Notes under the pieces: model-generated
Databases searched by the model: none
The model's input: only the letters and a program-made list of their open reading frames with translations
What the model was told of the DNA's origin: nothing
NCBI GenBank assembly: GCA_963789515.1
Contig: CAWBKW010000004.1
Location: forward strand, 1 to 64,000
DNA: 64,000 nucleotides
Direction of reading: 5' to 3'
Origin: JBAXEO01 sp963789515
GTDB lineage: Bacteria > Actinomycetota > Coriobacteriia > Anaerosomatales > JAAXUF01
Position numbers and translations under genes: made by a program
Shown here: piece by piece, positions 54,002-62,963 of the stretch
How positions within the stretch are numbered: position 1 is the stretch's first letter
How the letters are laid out: the number at the start of each line of letters is the position of its first letter

Positions 54002-55756
54002 ATGCCTCCGTACAAGCACCTCGACCGGTACCGCCAGATCGTAGGGGTTCTCGCCGACGAGGGCCTCGACAACACCCTCGACGTCACCGGTCTGCGGCGT
54101 TTTCAGCCCGTGAGCCGTCGCCTGCGGCCGGAGCGCGCGAACCCGGAGCCCTTCGGCGTCCGGCTTCGGCACACTCTCGAGCGGCTCGGTCCCACGTTCG
54201 TGAAGCTCGGGCAGGTGGCCTCGACGCGGCCGGACCTCATCCCCGAGGACGTCATCGAGGAGCTTCGGCGACTCCAGGACGACGTCGCGCCGTTCCCCGA
54301 TCCCATCGCTCACGCGCTCATCGAGAGCGAACTCGGTGCGCCGATCGACGAGCTCTTCGTCGACTTCGAGCCCGTCGCCTTCGCGGCGGCATCACTCGGG
54401 CAGGTGTACGCGGCGATGGTGGCCTGCGAGGCCCAGGACGACGCCGATGACGACTCCGCTGCGTCGCCGTCCGAAGGCGATGCGGTCCCCGGGACCGACG
54501 GGGAACCGTCCGTGTCGCGAATCCGCGTGTATCCGGTCGTCGTGAAGGTTCAACGACCGGACGCCGACAAGGTCGTCGACACGGATCTGGACATTCTGGT
54601 CACACAGGCCCGCTTCGTCGCCTCGCATTCGGAGATGGGCGAGCGCTACGACATCACCGAGATCGCGAGCGAGTTCGCGGATGCGGTACGCGGGGAACTC
54701 GACTATCTGGGGGAAGCCAAGAACGCTGAGCGCCTCGCTCATATGTTCCAAGACGACGACACCGTGGCCTTCCCGAAGGTCTACTGGGAGTACACGACGA
54801 CCCGCGTGCTGACGCTCGAGCGAATCATCGGCATCCCCTTCAACAGGCCGGATCTCCTCGATCAGGCCGGCATGAACCGACCGCAGCTCGCGAAGCGTGG
54901 CATCTACTGCTATCTGGAACAGATTTTCGAGCACGGCTTCTATCACGCCGATCCACATCCGGGCAACCTGTTCGCACTGGCCGACGGACGCGTCGGATTC
55001 ACCGACTTCGGCCGCTGCGGAACCATCTCGAAGGTGGGCCGAGATCAGTTGGCCGACCTGTTCATGGCCATCATCGACGATGACAGCGGACTTGCCGTGG
55101 ACACGCTCCTCAACGCCGCGGGCAACCCCGGCGACATCGATGTCGCCGAGCTGGAACGTGAAGTCTCCCGGCTCATCACCAAGTACTACAACAAGTCGCT
55201 CCAGGAGATCAGGATGGGCGATCTCATCAACGAGGTCCTTGACCTGGTGAGGAACCACCACCTCGTTCTCTCGTCAGAGCTTGCGATGCTGCTCACGACA
55301 CTCGTCGTCCTTGAGGGCCTCGGCCGGATGCTGGACCCCGAGTTCGATTTCGTGGCCGTCACCGCGCCGGTCGCCCGCAAGATCACCAGCGCTCGGCTCT
55401 CGCCACAGGCCCTCGCTCGCACGGCGGCACAGTCCATGCGGCGCCTCGCGCAGATGTCCACGGACATCCCCGAGTCACTCACGCGCCTCCTCCGTCGTGC
55501 CGGTCAGGGGGAGTTCCGGGTGGCCATGCACCCGACGGGCATGGAACCGATCATGAAGCGCCTCGAGGAGGTGGCGAACCGCCTCGCGTTCGCACTGGTG
55601 GTCTCCGCGTTCGTCGTCGGGCTCTCAGTGCTGCTCGCGCGAACCGAGCTTCCGGACGGCTTCGTGTGGGTGGCGCGCGTCGCGTGGGCGGCCGCCATCG
55701 GAGTGGGCTCGTGGTTCTTCATCTCTGCGATGCTCGCCCGGTATCGCCACAAGTAG
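54002..55756 (+). CDS. UbiB/AarF/ADCK atypical kinase-like protein
   Basis: About 584 residues. Family motifs: KLGQVASTRPDLIPEDVIEE (the KxGQ helix), AAASLGQVYAA (A-rich loop), VVVKVQRPDADKVVD, GFYHADPHPGNLFALADGR (catalytic) and FTDFGRCGTISK. C-terminal pair of membrane helices (FALVVSAFVVGLSVLL, ARVAWAAAIGVGSWFFI). Members are lipid-linked ATPases in quinone metabolism. An unusual acidic insertion of about 35 residues (about 54432-54525) splits the A-rich loop from the lysine strand. Intact. Confidence 0.9.
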   Translation: MPPYKHLDRYRQIVGVLADEGLDNTLDVTGLRRFQPVSRRLRPERANPEPFGVRLRHTLERLGPTFVKLGQVASTRPDLIPEDVIEELRRLQDDVAPFPDPIAHALIESELGAPIDELFVDFEPVAFAAASLGQVYAAMVACEAQDDADDDSAASPSEGDAVPGTDGEPSVSRIRVYPVVVKVQRPDADKVVDTDLDILVTQARFVASHSEMGERYDITEIASEFADAVRGELDYLGEAKNAERLAHMFQDDDTVAFPKVYWEYTTTRVLTLERIIGIPFNRPDLLDQAGMNRPQLAKRGIYCYLEQIFEHGFYHADPHPGNLFALADGRVGFTDFGRCGTISKVGRDQLADLFMAIIDDDSGLAVDTLLNAAGNPGDIDVAELEREVSRLITKYYNKSLQEIRMGDLINEVLDLVRNHHLVLSSELAMLLTTLVVLEGLGRMLDPEFDFVAVTAPVARKITSARLSPQALARTAAQSMRRLAQMSTDIPESLTRLLRRAGQGEFRVAMHPTGMEPIMKRLEEVANRLAFALVVSAFVVGLSVLLARTELPDGFVWVARVAWAAAIGVGSWFFISAMLARYRHK

Positions 55757-55821
55757 CGGCGCGTGGAGGGCCGCCGCAGTCGCGACGACCCTCCGGTCGA
55801 TCAGCACTCCGAGCGCCCAGA

Positions 55822-56250
55822 CTAGACGAGCGCGCTCTTGATCTTCTCGATGGCGACCTGCTCTTTGTCGTCCACTGCTCCCGACGACTCCGCTGCGGCC
55901 TGGGCAACGCCGACGATGAAGGCCTTGAACGCATCGAGCTCGTCGGCCGCGGTGTCGGCCACGATCTTCGAGGCGTCGGCGATCGTAGCCAGGACCGCTC
56001 TCTCGAACTCCACGGGATCGCTCGGATTGAGCTTCTCATGCTTGGTGCCGCCGGCACCTGCCAGATCGCGCACAAGCGTGCTCTGGCTCTCTTTGACCTG
56101 CGAACCGATGTACTTGGCGGTTGCGGTGGCCTCCTTGATCGTCTCCCAGAAATGGGCGCCGTTTGAGAATGCAACGAACGCCATCGTGTCCTGAACCGCG
56201 AAACGAAGTTCCAGCCACTGCTCGTCGGTGAAGTCTGTCTTCGTTGCCAT
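55822..56250 (-). CDS. Small soluble protein, unknown
   Basis: About 142 residues, ATG 56248-56250. Helical, with FTDEQWLELRFAVQDTMAFV, KEATATAKYIGSQVKESQST and IVGVAQAAAESSGAVDDKEQ. No signal peptide or membrane segment. No family recognised; it resembles small heat- or stress-related helical proteins in composition only. Confidence 0.55.
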   Translation of the reverse strand: MATKTDFTDEQWLELRFAVQDTMAFVAFSNGAHFWETIKEATATAKYIGSQVKESQSTLVRDLAGAGGTKHEKLNPSDPVEFERAVLATIADASKIVADTAADELDAFKAFIVGVAQAAAESSGAVDDKEQVAIEKIKSALV

Positions 56251-56310
56251 AGGTTGCTCCTTCTGTGGTCGGATTCGATGCACGGGGATCGTCCCCGAGA
56301 ATGCCGTGGG

Positions 56311-57798
56311 TCATCCCGAGACGAGCGGACTTCTCAGGTCGAGCGCCAAGTCGCGTTCGATGGCGGCCGCCGCCCTGAGGACCTTGGCCTCGGCGAAGTA
56401 GTCACCGATGATCTGCAGGCCGATGGGAAGCCCGCCGCCGCCGTCTGCCGAGAAGCCGCAGGGCACGCTGATGGCGCAGTTGCCTGCAAGGTTGACGGGG
56501 ATGGTGTAGATGTCCGCCAGGTACATGGCCAGGGGGTCGGCCTTCTCGCCGAACCGCCATGCGACCTGAGGGCTCGTGGGAGTGAGCAGTACGTCGAACC
56601 TCTCGAATGCCGAGCTGAACTCGCTCGCGATCACCGTGCGCGCCTTCTGCGCCTGGCCGTAGTAGGCATCGTAGTAGCCCGCGGACAGCGCGTAGGTCCC
56701 GAGCATGATCCGGCGCTTGGCTTCGGCTCCGAACCCCTCGGCGCGTGAGCGCTCGTAGAGATCGAGCACATCTGTGGGGTTCTCGGCGCGGTGACCGTAG
56801 CGGATGCCGTCGAAACGCGCGAGGTTCGACGACGCCTCTGCCGGCCCGATGATGTAGTACGCCGAGAGCCCGTGTTTGCTTGTGGGCAGGTCGACTTCGC
56901 CGACCGCGGCCCCCATCGCCTCGAAGCGTGCAGCGGCGTCGAGCACGCTCTGGCGCACCTCGGGCGTGACGCCCGCGAGGTCGAGCAGGTCGCGCACGAC
57001 GCCGACCCGCATCCCGGTGACGTCCGCGTTGCGCGTGGCGCCGACGAAGTCCTCGGCATCGCGCTCGGCCGAGGTCGCATCGTGCGGGTCTTTGCCGCAG
57101 ATCACCGAGAGCACGCGGGCGTTGTCTTCGACGGTCCGGGAGAAGGGGCCGATCTGGTCGAGACTCGAGGCGAAGGCGACGCACCCGTAGCGGCTCACCC
57201 GGCCGTAGGTCGGCTTGAGAGCGACGGTCCCGGTCAGTGCACCCGGCTGCCGGATCGAGCCTCCGGTGTCGGAGCCCAGACTGACCGTCGCCATCCCCGC
57301 CGCAACGGCTGCGGCGCTGCCGGCGCTCGATCCGCCGGGCACGCGGCCGAGGTCCCAGGGGTTCTTCGCCGGGCCGGTCGCGCTCGACTCACCTGAACTC
57401 CCGAATGCGAACTCGTCCATGTTGCACTTGCCCAGCGGAACGACGCCCGCTGCGATGAGGCGCGCCACGGCGGTGCAATCGTAGGGGCTCTCGAACCCGG
57501 CAAGGATCCGACTCGAGCACGTGGTGCGCGTCCCCACGAGGTTCATGTTGTCCTTGAACGCCGCCGGGACTCCCGCGAGCGGGGGAAGCTCGGTCCCGTC
57601 AGCGACAAGCACATCGATCCTCGCAGCGGCGGCGAGAGCCAGCTCGGGCGTGACCTGATTGAACGCGTGAACCATCGGCTCGACCTCGGAGATGCGAGAA
57701 AGCATCGCAGTGGTCACTTCGACCGCGGAGATGTCCTTGTCGGCGATCGCGTCTCGGATCTGGGTCGCCGTGGCCGAGGGCAGGTGCAGGTCGCTCAC
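56311..57798 (-). CDS. gatA: Asp-tRNA(Asn)/Glu-tRNA(Gln) amidotransferase subunit A
   Basis: About 495 residues. Amidase-signature catalytic triad: AAFKDNMNLVGTRTTC (Lys), the cis-Ser region LGSDTGGSIRQPGALTG and the GGSSAGSAAAVAAGMATVSL motif. Makes ammonia from glutamine and passes it to GatB. Starts within the gatC stop (overlap of four bases). Intact. Confidence 0.95.
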   Translation of the reverse strand: MSDLHLPSATATQIRDAIADKDISAVEVTTAMLSRISEVEPMVHAFNQVTPELALAAAARIDVLVADGTELPPLAGVPAAFKDNMNLVGTRTTCSSRILAGFESPYDCTAVARLIAAGVVPLGKCNMDEFAFGSSGESSATGPAKNPWDLGRVPGGSSAGSAAAVAAGMATVSLGSDTGGSIRQPGALTGTVALKPTYGRVSRYGCVAFASSLDQIGPFSRTVEDNARVLSVICGKDPHDATSAERDAEDFVGATRNADVTGMRVGVVRDLLDLAGVTPEVRQSVLDAAARFEAMGAAVGEVDLPTSKHGLSAYYIIGPAEASSNLARFDGIRYGHRAENPTDVLDLYERSRAEGFGAEAKRRIMLGTYALSAGYYDAYYGQAQKARTVIASEFSSAFERFDVLLTPTSPQVAWRFGEKADPLAMYLADIYTIPVNLAGNCAISVPCGFSADGGGGLPIGLQIIGDYFAEAKVLRAAAAIERDLALDLRSPLVSG

Positions 57799-58094
57799 GC
57801 CTCGTCACCGCCCACGATCTGAGGGATGACGAAGGCGCCACGCTCGGCCTGGGGGGCATTCATGACGGCGACATCCTGCGAGAAGGAGGGCGTGACGACA
57901 TCCGGCCGGGTCACGTTGACGACCTTGATCGCGTGGGCCATGGGCGCGACCTCGCTCAGGTCAAGCCGCTGGATCTCGTCGATGTGGCTGAGGATCGAGT
58001 TGAGGTCGGCTCGCATCACCTCGATCTCGTCATCGGTCAGTGCGAGGCGTGCGAGTTTGGCGACGTGTCGAACCTCGTGCTCCGAGAGGGACAT
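57795..58094 (-). CDS. gatC: Asp-tRNA(Asn)/Glu-tRNA(Gln) amidotransferase subunit C
   Basis: About 99 residues, ATG 58092-58094: VRHVAKLARLALTDDEIEVM, LNSILSHIDEIQRLDLSEVA and PMAHAIKVVNVTRPDVVTPS. Wraps around GatA and stabilises the complex. A minus-strand TATCAT (about 58172) upstream could be its -10 element. Confidence 0.93.
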   Translation of the reverse strand: MSLSEHEVRHVAKLARLALTDDEIEVMRADLNSILSHIDEIQRLDLSEVAPMAHAIKVVNVTRPDVVTPSFSQDVAVMNAPQAERGAFVIPQIVGGDEA

Positions 58095-58257
58095 GCTTGA
58101 GTCCTTTCGTGCTGAGCAGGCCGCGTCGTCGGGGCGGACGCAGCTGGGAAGTGCGCAGAACGGACGGGCACCATGATACCCGAGGGCGCCCACCGGTCGC
58201 TGTCATCGCAGCCGGGACTGCGGCTGGCGATACGCGCTGGTAGACGCGAACCGTCTT

Positions 58258-59482
58258 TCAGCGGGCGACGAAGAAGCCGGCGGCGACGGCAGCCGCGTTG
58301 TAGAGCACGTGCAGCAGGATCGCCGGCATCAGTGACCGCCTCGTCCATGCCAGCCAACCAACCGCGATCCCCAGGACCAGTGTCGGGGCGAAGAGCCACA
58401 CGCTGAAGTGGTAGGCGGCGTAGATCACGGATGATACGGCGATGGCCGGCCACATCCCCCAGTGAGCGCCGAGCACCGGCATGACAACGCCTCGAAACGC
58501 AAGCTCCTCGACGAACGGAGCCACCAAGGCGACGAGTGCGACGGAGAGCACCAAGCCGGCCCCCCCGCTGCCGAACACCTCGGACAGGTCGCTGGAGAGC
58601 CGTGCCGGCTGGGTGAGACCCGCCGCCTGCATCACGAGTCCGTACGCGATAGCGAAGGTCTCGGTTCCCACGAAGAGCAGGAGCACCAGTCCCAGCGACC
58701 CTGCCGTCGAAGACGCCTCGGCTCCCGAGGCTCCCCCCGCTCGAGGCGCGGTGGCTGTCGCCTCCGAGACCGAACGCAGCCCAGAGCGTAGCCCCGTGCC
58801 GAGCCGCCAGCCACGCGAAGACCGCGAGCTGCAGGCTGTAGTACACCGCAAGAACCGAGGCGCGGACGATGGTCCGGCCGGTCGACGGCATGAGCCCGAC
58901 CGAATGAAGGCCGAGAACCGCGTCTTTGGCGAGCACCGTCAGCAGCAGCACGCCGAGAACGAGCAGCAGATCCGCAACGCCCCACACGACCGAGCCGGGC
59001 ACGAACGGAGCATCACCGGCACCACCGGATGAGGCGGTTCGCCGCGCGGGCCGCCCCTGCACGGCGCCCCGACGGTTCGCCGAGGAATCTGCGACTCCTT
59101 CTGACGCCGCCCTTCCCCCGGTACCGCGCCATCCGATCGCGGCCGGCTTGCCGGCGTACTCCACTGACGTGCTGCGGGTCTTGGCGGCCTTCTCGGCGGA
59201 CTTGCGAAGGGCCTTGGCCTCGGCCCGCGACCCGACCACGATGCCACCGGTACTGCCGACCGTCACTCCCGCAGCCGCGCCGCGCCCGCTCGCGCCTGTA
59301 CGCTGGATCGCCTGGCGCGAGCACGCCTCCACGCAGGCGAAGCACTGCGTGCACTTGTTCCAGTCGACCCCGATGTATGACGGACCGACCCTGAGCGCAT
59401 CCTCAGGACAGGCGGGCACGCAGCGCCCGCAGTGGTCGCATCGGTCTGGGTGCAATGAGAGGTGTATTCCGGTACCGCTCAC
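58258..59482 (-). CDS. Ferredoxin-CPBP fusion: 2[4Fe-4S] domain joined to a CAAX-type membrane protease
   Basis: GTG start 59480-59482, overlapping the stop of the upstream CPBP gene. Residues 1-60 form a two-cluster ferredoxin (CDHCGRCVPACPEDALRVGP and CTQCFACVEACSRQAIQRTG). A basic Ser/Ala/Gly-rich linker (to about residue 170) leads to membrane helices (VVWGVADLLLVLGVLLLTV, IVRASVLAVYYSLQLAVFAW) in the same uninterrupted frame. After one extra base near 58775 follow the CPBP protease motifs: FVEELAFRGVVMPVL (EExxxR), YAAYHFSVW and HVLYNAAAV (His sites). The join is inside one frame, so the fusion is read directly. About 405 residues. Confidence 0.8.
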
Positions 59483-60258
59483 CAGACCCCCGAGCCCTTC
59501 GAGGCGAACAGGGCGAGCACCCCGAGTGCGTTGTAGGCGGAGTGGGCGACGATGGCCACCCGGAGGGAACGCGACTTGATGAACAGGAGCCCGAAGAGCG
59601 CTCCCGCCACGAGCAGCGGCACTAACCCGCCCAAGCTCACGTGCACCGCAGAGAAGACGAGGGTCGATACCGCAAGCCCGGCGACCGCACCCCATCGGTC
59701 ACTCAGGGCCGAAAGCAGGACGCCCCGGTAGATGACCTCCTCGACGAACGGAGCCACGACAACCAGAAGGAGCAACGTGAATCCGATGCCCACCGGGCCG
59801 CCCGGCAGCAGTCGAAAGACCGCTACATCCTCACGCGGTAGCCTCACTCCGAGCGCGGTCAGAGCCGCAGCGAAGGCCGCGGAGAACAGCCAGCCGACGG
59901 CCGCGGCCCCCAGGGCGGCCGCATACCAGCGCAGGCCGGCGGCTCGCCTCAGACCGACGGCGTCCGCGAAAGCCACGCCTCGTGCCGTCGCCGCTCCCCA
60001 CACGATCGCGAGCAGCGCGGCATACAGCAGAAGGAACACCCCGCCCGACACCGCGGTCACGAACACGGAATCCCAGCCGGTCCCACGTACTCCGGCAACC
60101 AGCGCCCCTGCCAACAGCGCCCCCACGAAGGCCACGATCACGAGGCCGAGAGCCGAGTCGATGCTCCATGGTGCCTCGACCAGCCCGCCATCGGCCGCGT
60201 CGGGGCTACCGGATGCCCCCTCGGCCCGTGGCGCGGAGTCGCGGCCCGGATCGGTCAT
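59479..60258 (-). CDS. CPBP-family intramembrane metalloprotease
   Basis: About 259 residues, at least six membrane helices (LGLVIVAFVGALLAGALVAG, GGVFLLLYAALLAIVWGAA, YAAALGAAAVGWLFSAAF). Catalytic motifs FVEEVIYRGVLLSAL (EExxxR), SAVHVSLGGLVPLLV and HSAYNALGVLAL. CPBP proteases resemble Rce1-type CAAX processing enzymes; bacterial members act in membrane-protein turnover or bacteriocin immunity. Followed by its ferredoxin-bearing paralogue (GTGA overlap); its start overlaps the ligA stop. Confidence 0.88.
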   Translation of the reverse strand: MTDPGRDSAPRAEGASGSPDAADGGLVEAPWSIDSALGLVIVAFVGALLAGALVAGVRGTGWDSVFVTAVSGGVFLLLYAALLAIVWGAATARGVAFADAVGLRRAAGLRWYAAALGAAAVGWLFSAAFAAALTALGVRLPREDVAVFRLLPGGPVGIGFTLLLLVVVAPFVEEVIYRGVLLSALSDRWGAVAGLAVSTLVFSAVHVSLGGLVPLLVAGALFGLLFIKSRSLRVAIVAHSAYNALGVLALFASKGSGVW

Positions 60259-62396
60259 GCCGAACCCGCGCCGGAGGGAGGCCTGCCCGAGTCGAGCACC
60301 GCCGTGAGGTCTCCCTCGCTCAACACCGGCACGCCGAGTTCGAGCGCCTTGTCGTACTTGCTGCCCGCGTCCTCGCCGGCGACCACGAACGACGTCTTGC
60401 GGCTCACACTCGAAGTGACCTTCGCACCCAGTGACTTGAGCGCCGATGCCGCCTCGTCGCGCGTGAACCTCGAAAGCGCACCCGTGAGCACGAAGGTCAG
60501 CCCCGCCAGAGGCTCGGGGCGCTCGACCCCGGCATCAGCGGTCTCGAGCACGACTCCCCCGTCGCGCAGTCGCGCGATGACGCTGCGGTTGACGGGGTTC
60601 GCGAAGAAGGCTCGGATGCTCGCGGCGATCTTGGGCCCGACGCCGTCAACGACGGCCAGGGGGTCAGCAGCCAACGCGGCGGCGGCTGAGACGCCTTCGC
60701 CCGCGGTCGGCGGCTCCTGCCCGGCCGCTTCCTCGATCGCCTCGATGCTGCCGAACGCGCTCGCCAGCGACTCCCCGACCGTTGCCCCGACGTGTCGGAT
60801 TCCCAGGCCGAACAAGAGCCTCGACAGCGGCCGGTGCCTCGAGCCGTCGACGGCCGCCATGAGCTTCTCCGCCACCGTGCCGCCGAGAACCACCGCCGAG
60901 CCGTCCTGACGGAGCCGTCCCATCTCGAGCCCCGCGAGCTGCTCGAAGGACAATGCGTAGTAGTCCGCGATGTCGCCGAGAAGCCCCGACTCGATGAGAC
61001 GAGACACGATCTCCGAGCCCATGCCGTCGATGTCAGCGGCGCCGCGACTCGCCCAGTGCACGAGCCGCTCGAGCCGCTGTGCGGGGCAGGCGACGTTCGT
61101 GCAGCGCACCGCGACCTCGCCGGCCTCACGCCAGACCGGACCGCCGCAACTCGGACAGGCGGCGGGCATGGCCCACGGCTGGGCGTCCACCGGCCGCATT
61201 CCGAGCACCGGGCCGACGACCTCGGGGATCACATCGCCGGCCTTGCGCACGATGATCGTGTCGCCGACCCGCACATCCTTGCGTCGCACCTCGTCCTCGT
61301 TGTGCAGGGTGGCACGGGCGATGGTCGACCCGGCCACGGTGACCGGAGCGAACTCCGCAAGGGGCGTGAGAACCCCGGTGCGGCCCACCTGGACGCGTAT
61401 CTCCTCGAGAACGGTTGTCTTCTCCTCAGGCGGGAACTTGTACGCGATCGCCCACCGAGGAGCCTTGCTCGTGTAGCCCAGTTCTTCCTGGAGTGCGACC
61501 GAGTCCACTTTCACGACCACGCCGTCGATCTCGTAGGGCAGATCGTCCCGACGACCCAGGGCCCGCCTGCAGAAGGCGCGGACAGCCTCGTCGTCGTCGC
61601 ACACCTCGACGTCCGGGTTCACGCGGAACCCCGCCTCGCGTAGCCACGCCAGTACCTCACTCTGGCGCGAGATGCCCAGATCGCGTTCCGCGGCCACGGC
61701 ATACACGAACGTCGCCAGATCGCGCGAAGCCGTGACCGAAGGGTCCTTCTGGCGCACGGAGCCCGCTGCGGCGTTGCGGGGGTTCGCGAACGGCGCGGCC
61801 CCCGACCGCTCCTGGTCGGAGTTGAGCCGGGCGAAGGCGAGCTTCGGCAGGTACACCTCGCCGCGCACCTCCAGATCCCGGGAGCGCGCTCGGGCCGAAG
61901 CCCCGTCGCGCAAGCGCAGCGGGACGTCTCTCACCGTTCGCATGTTGACCGTGACGTCTTCGCCGACCCGCCCGTCACCGCGGGTCGCCGCCCTGAGCAG
62001 AGCGCCGTCGCGGTAGGTGAGCGCGAACGACGAACCGTCGATCTTGAGCTCGCAGACATAGGCGCAGGGCCGATCGCCCAACACCTCGCGCACCCTCACG
62101 AGCCAGGCATCCAGTTCGTCGAAGTCCATGGCGTTGTCGAGCGAGTACATGCGACTCGCGTGCTGGACCTGCGTGAACTGAGCACTCGGCAAGACACCGA
62201 CCCGCTGCGTCGGGGAGTCCGGGGTCACCAGGTCCGGAAAGGCGCCCTCGAGCGTCTGAAGTTCGCGAACAAGTGAGTCGTACGCGGCATCGGATACCTT
62301 GGGCGCATCGAGCGCGTAGTACTGATAGGCATGGCGCTCGATCTCCTCGCGGAGCTTCGGGATGCGCCTCTCGGCTTCCTCGCGACTCAGGGACAT
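60255..62396 (-). CDS. ligA: NAD-dependent DNA ligase
   Basis: About 713 residues, in full frame. Adenylation lysine in CELKIDGSSFALTYRDG (about residue 118), OB-fold and zinc finger (CPSCGGPVWREAGEVAVRC, CPAQRLERLVHW), helix-hairpin-helix region (HVGATVGESLASAF) and a C-terminal BRCT domain (LTGALSRFTRDEAASALKSL). Replicative and repair ligase. Start ATG at the complement of 62394-62396, four bases after the DUF2469 stop. Confidence 0.96.
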   Translation of the reverse strand: MSLSREEAERRIPKLREEIERHAYQYYALDAPKVSDAAYDSLVRELQTLEGAFPDLVTPDSPTQRVGVLPSAQFTQVQHASRMYSLDNAMDFDELDAWLVRVREVLGDRPCAYVCELKIDGSSFALTYRDGALLRAATRGDGRVGEDVTVNMRTVRDVPLRLRDGASARARSRDLEVRGEVYLPKLAFARLNSDQERSGAAPFANPRNAAAGSVRQKDPSVTASRDLATFVYAVAAERDLGISRQSEVLAWLREAGFRVNPDVEVCDDDEAVRAFCRRALGRRDDLPYEIDGVVVKVDSVALQEELGYTSKAPRWAIAYKFPPEEKTTVLEEIRVQVGRTGVLTPLAEFAPVTVAGSTIARATLHNEDEVRRKDVRVGDTIIVRKAGDVIPEVVGPVLGMRPVDAQPWAMPAACPSCGGPVWREAGEVAVRCTNVACPAQRLERLVHWASRGAADIDGMGSEIVSRLIESGLLGDIADYYALSFEQLAGLEMGRLRQDGSAVVLGGTVAEKLMAAVDGSRHRPLSRLLFGLGIRHVGATVGESLASAFGSIEAIEEAAGQEPPTAGEGVSAAAALAADPLAVVDGVGPKIAASIRAFFANPVNRSVIARLRDGGVVLETADAGVERPEPLAGLTFVLTGALSRFTRDEAASALKSLGAKVTSSVSRKTSFVVAGEDAGSKYDKALELGVPVLSEGDLTAVLDSGRPPSGAGSA

Positions 62397-62400
62397 GCGG

Positions 62401-62697
62401 CTACTCGTCCTCGCCGCGCAGCTTCTGAACGTGGACCGGGCCGACCTCGTAGATCACGACTTCAGGAACGAACCGCTGCGGCCGCTCGGCTTCGTAGATC
62501 CAGGCGTCGCCGAGCGTGACCTTGAAGAAGGTACCGCCGGGAGCAGCAACGGGATCCACGTCGACCGAGTTGCACAGGTATGCACGCAGCTCCGTCTCAA
62601 CGTAGAAGCCGAAGACCCGGATCGCATCTCGGTACTCCGTGTAGAGGGCAAGCCGCTTCTCGGCCTCGTAGATGTCCAGCTCGTCGATGCTGTCCAT
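62401..62697 (-). CDS. DUF2469 protein
   Basis: About 98 residues: MDSIDELDIYEAEKRLALYT, EYRDAIRVFGFYVETELRAY, LCNSVDVDPVAAPGG and AWIYEAERPQRFVPEVVIYE. Family found almost only in actinobacteria, which supports the taxonomic call. Function unknown. A TAGAAT -10 lies 73 bases upstream. Confidence 0.88.
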   Translation of the reverse strand: MDSIDELDIYEAEKRLALYTEYRDAIRVFGFYVETELRAYLCNSVDVDPVAAPGGTFFKVTLGDAWIYEAERPQRFVPEVVIYEVGPVHVQKLRGEDE

Positions 62698-62769
62698 GAG
62701 CTGTCTCCCTTTCCCGGACCGTCGGAGGGTTGAAGCGATCCGCAGGCGGGTCGCGATGGTGTCGGCTCC

Positions 62770-62775
62770 ATTCTA
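62770..62775 (-). promoter_or_regulatory. -10 element of DUF2469-ligA
   Basis: Minus strand GGATAGAATGG, TAGAAT about 73 bases before the start at 62697. No strong -35. Confidence 0.45.
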
Positions 62776-62819
62776 TCCTGCAACCGGACAACCACACGCA
62801 GAATCGGTCCGGGAAAGCG

Positions 62820-62855
62820 CCGAGGCGCCCATTCAGTGACGAATGGACGCCTCGG
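62820..62855 (-). terminator. Terminator after yebC
   Basis: A 15-base stem with one mismatch, CCGAGGCGCCCATTC and GAATGGACGCCTCGG, 6-base loop, 110 bases past the yebC stop, followed on the minus strand by a short CTTTC run. The remaining gap shows nothing else. Confidence 0.6.
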
Positions 62856-62963
62856 ACAAACATGAAGAAGACAAACCGAACGCAAGCGTTCGCCGACCCC
62901 CTAAGGACAATGTATACCCGCTGCTCCGGCGAGTAAACCCTCTAAACACACGAATCGTGGGGA

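Noticed and set aside
58037..59695. A longer protein joining the ferredoxin-protease with sequence antisense to gatC
   Set aside because: The part past 58780 is out of the protease frame; the true protease continues in another frame to a stop at 58258.
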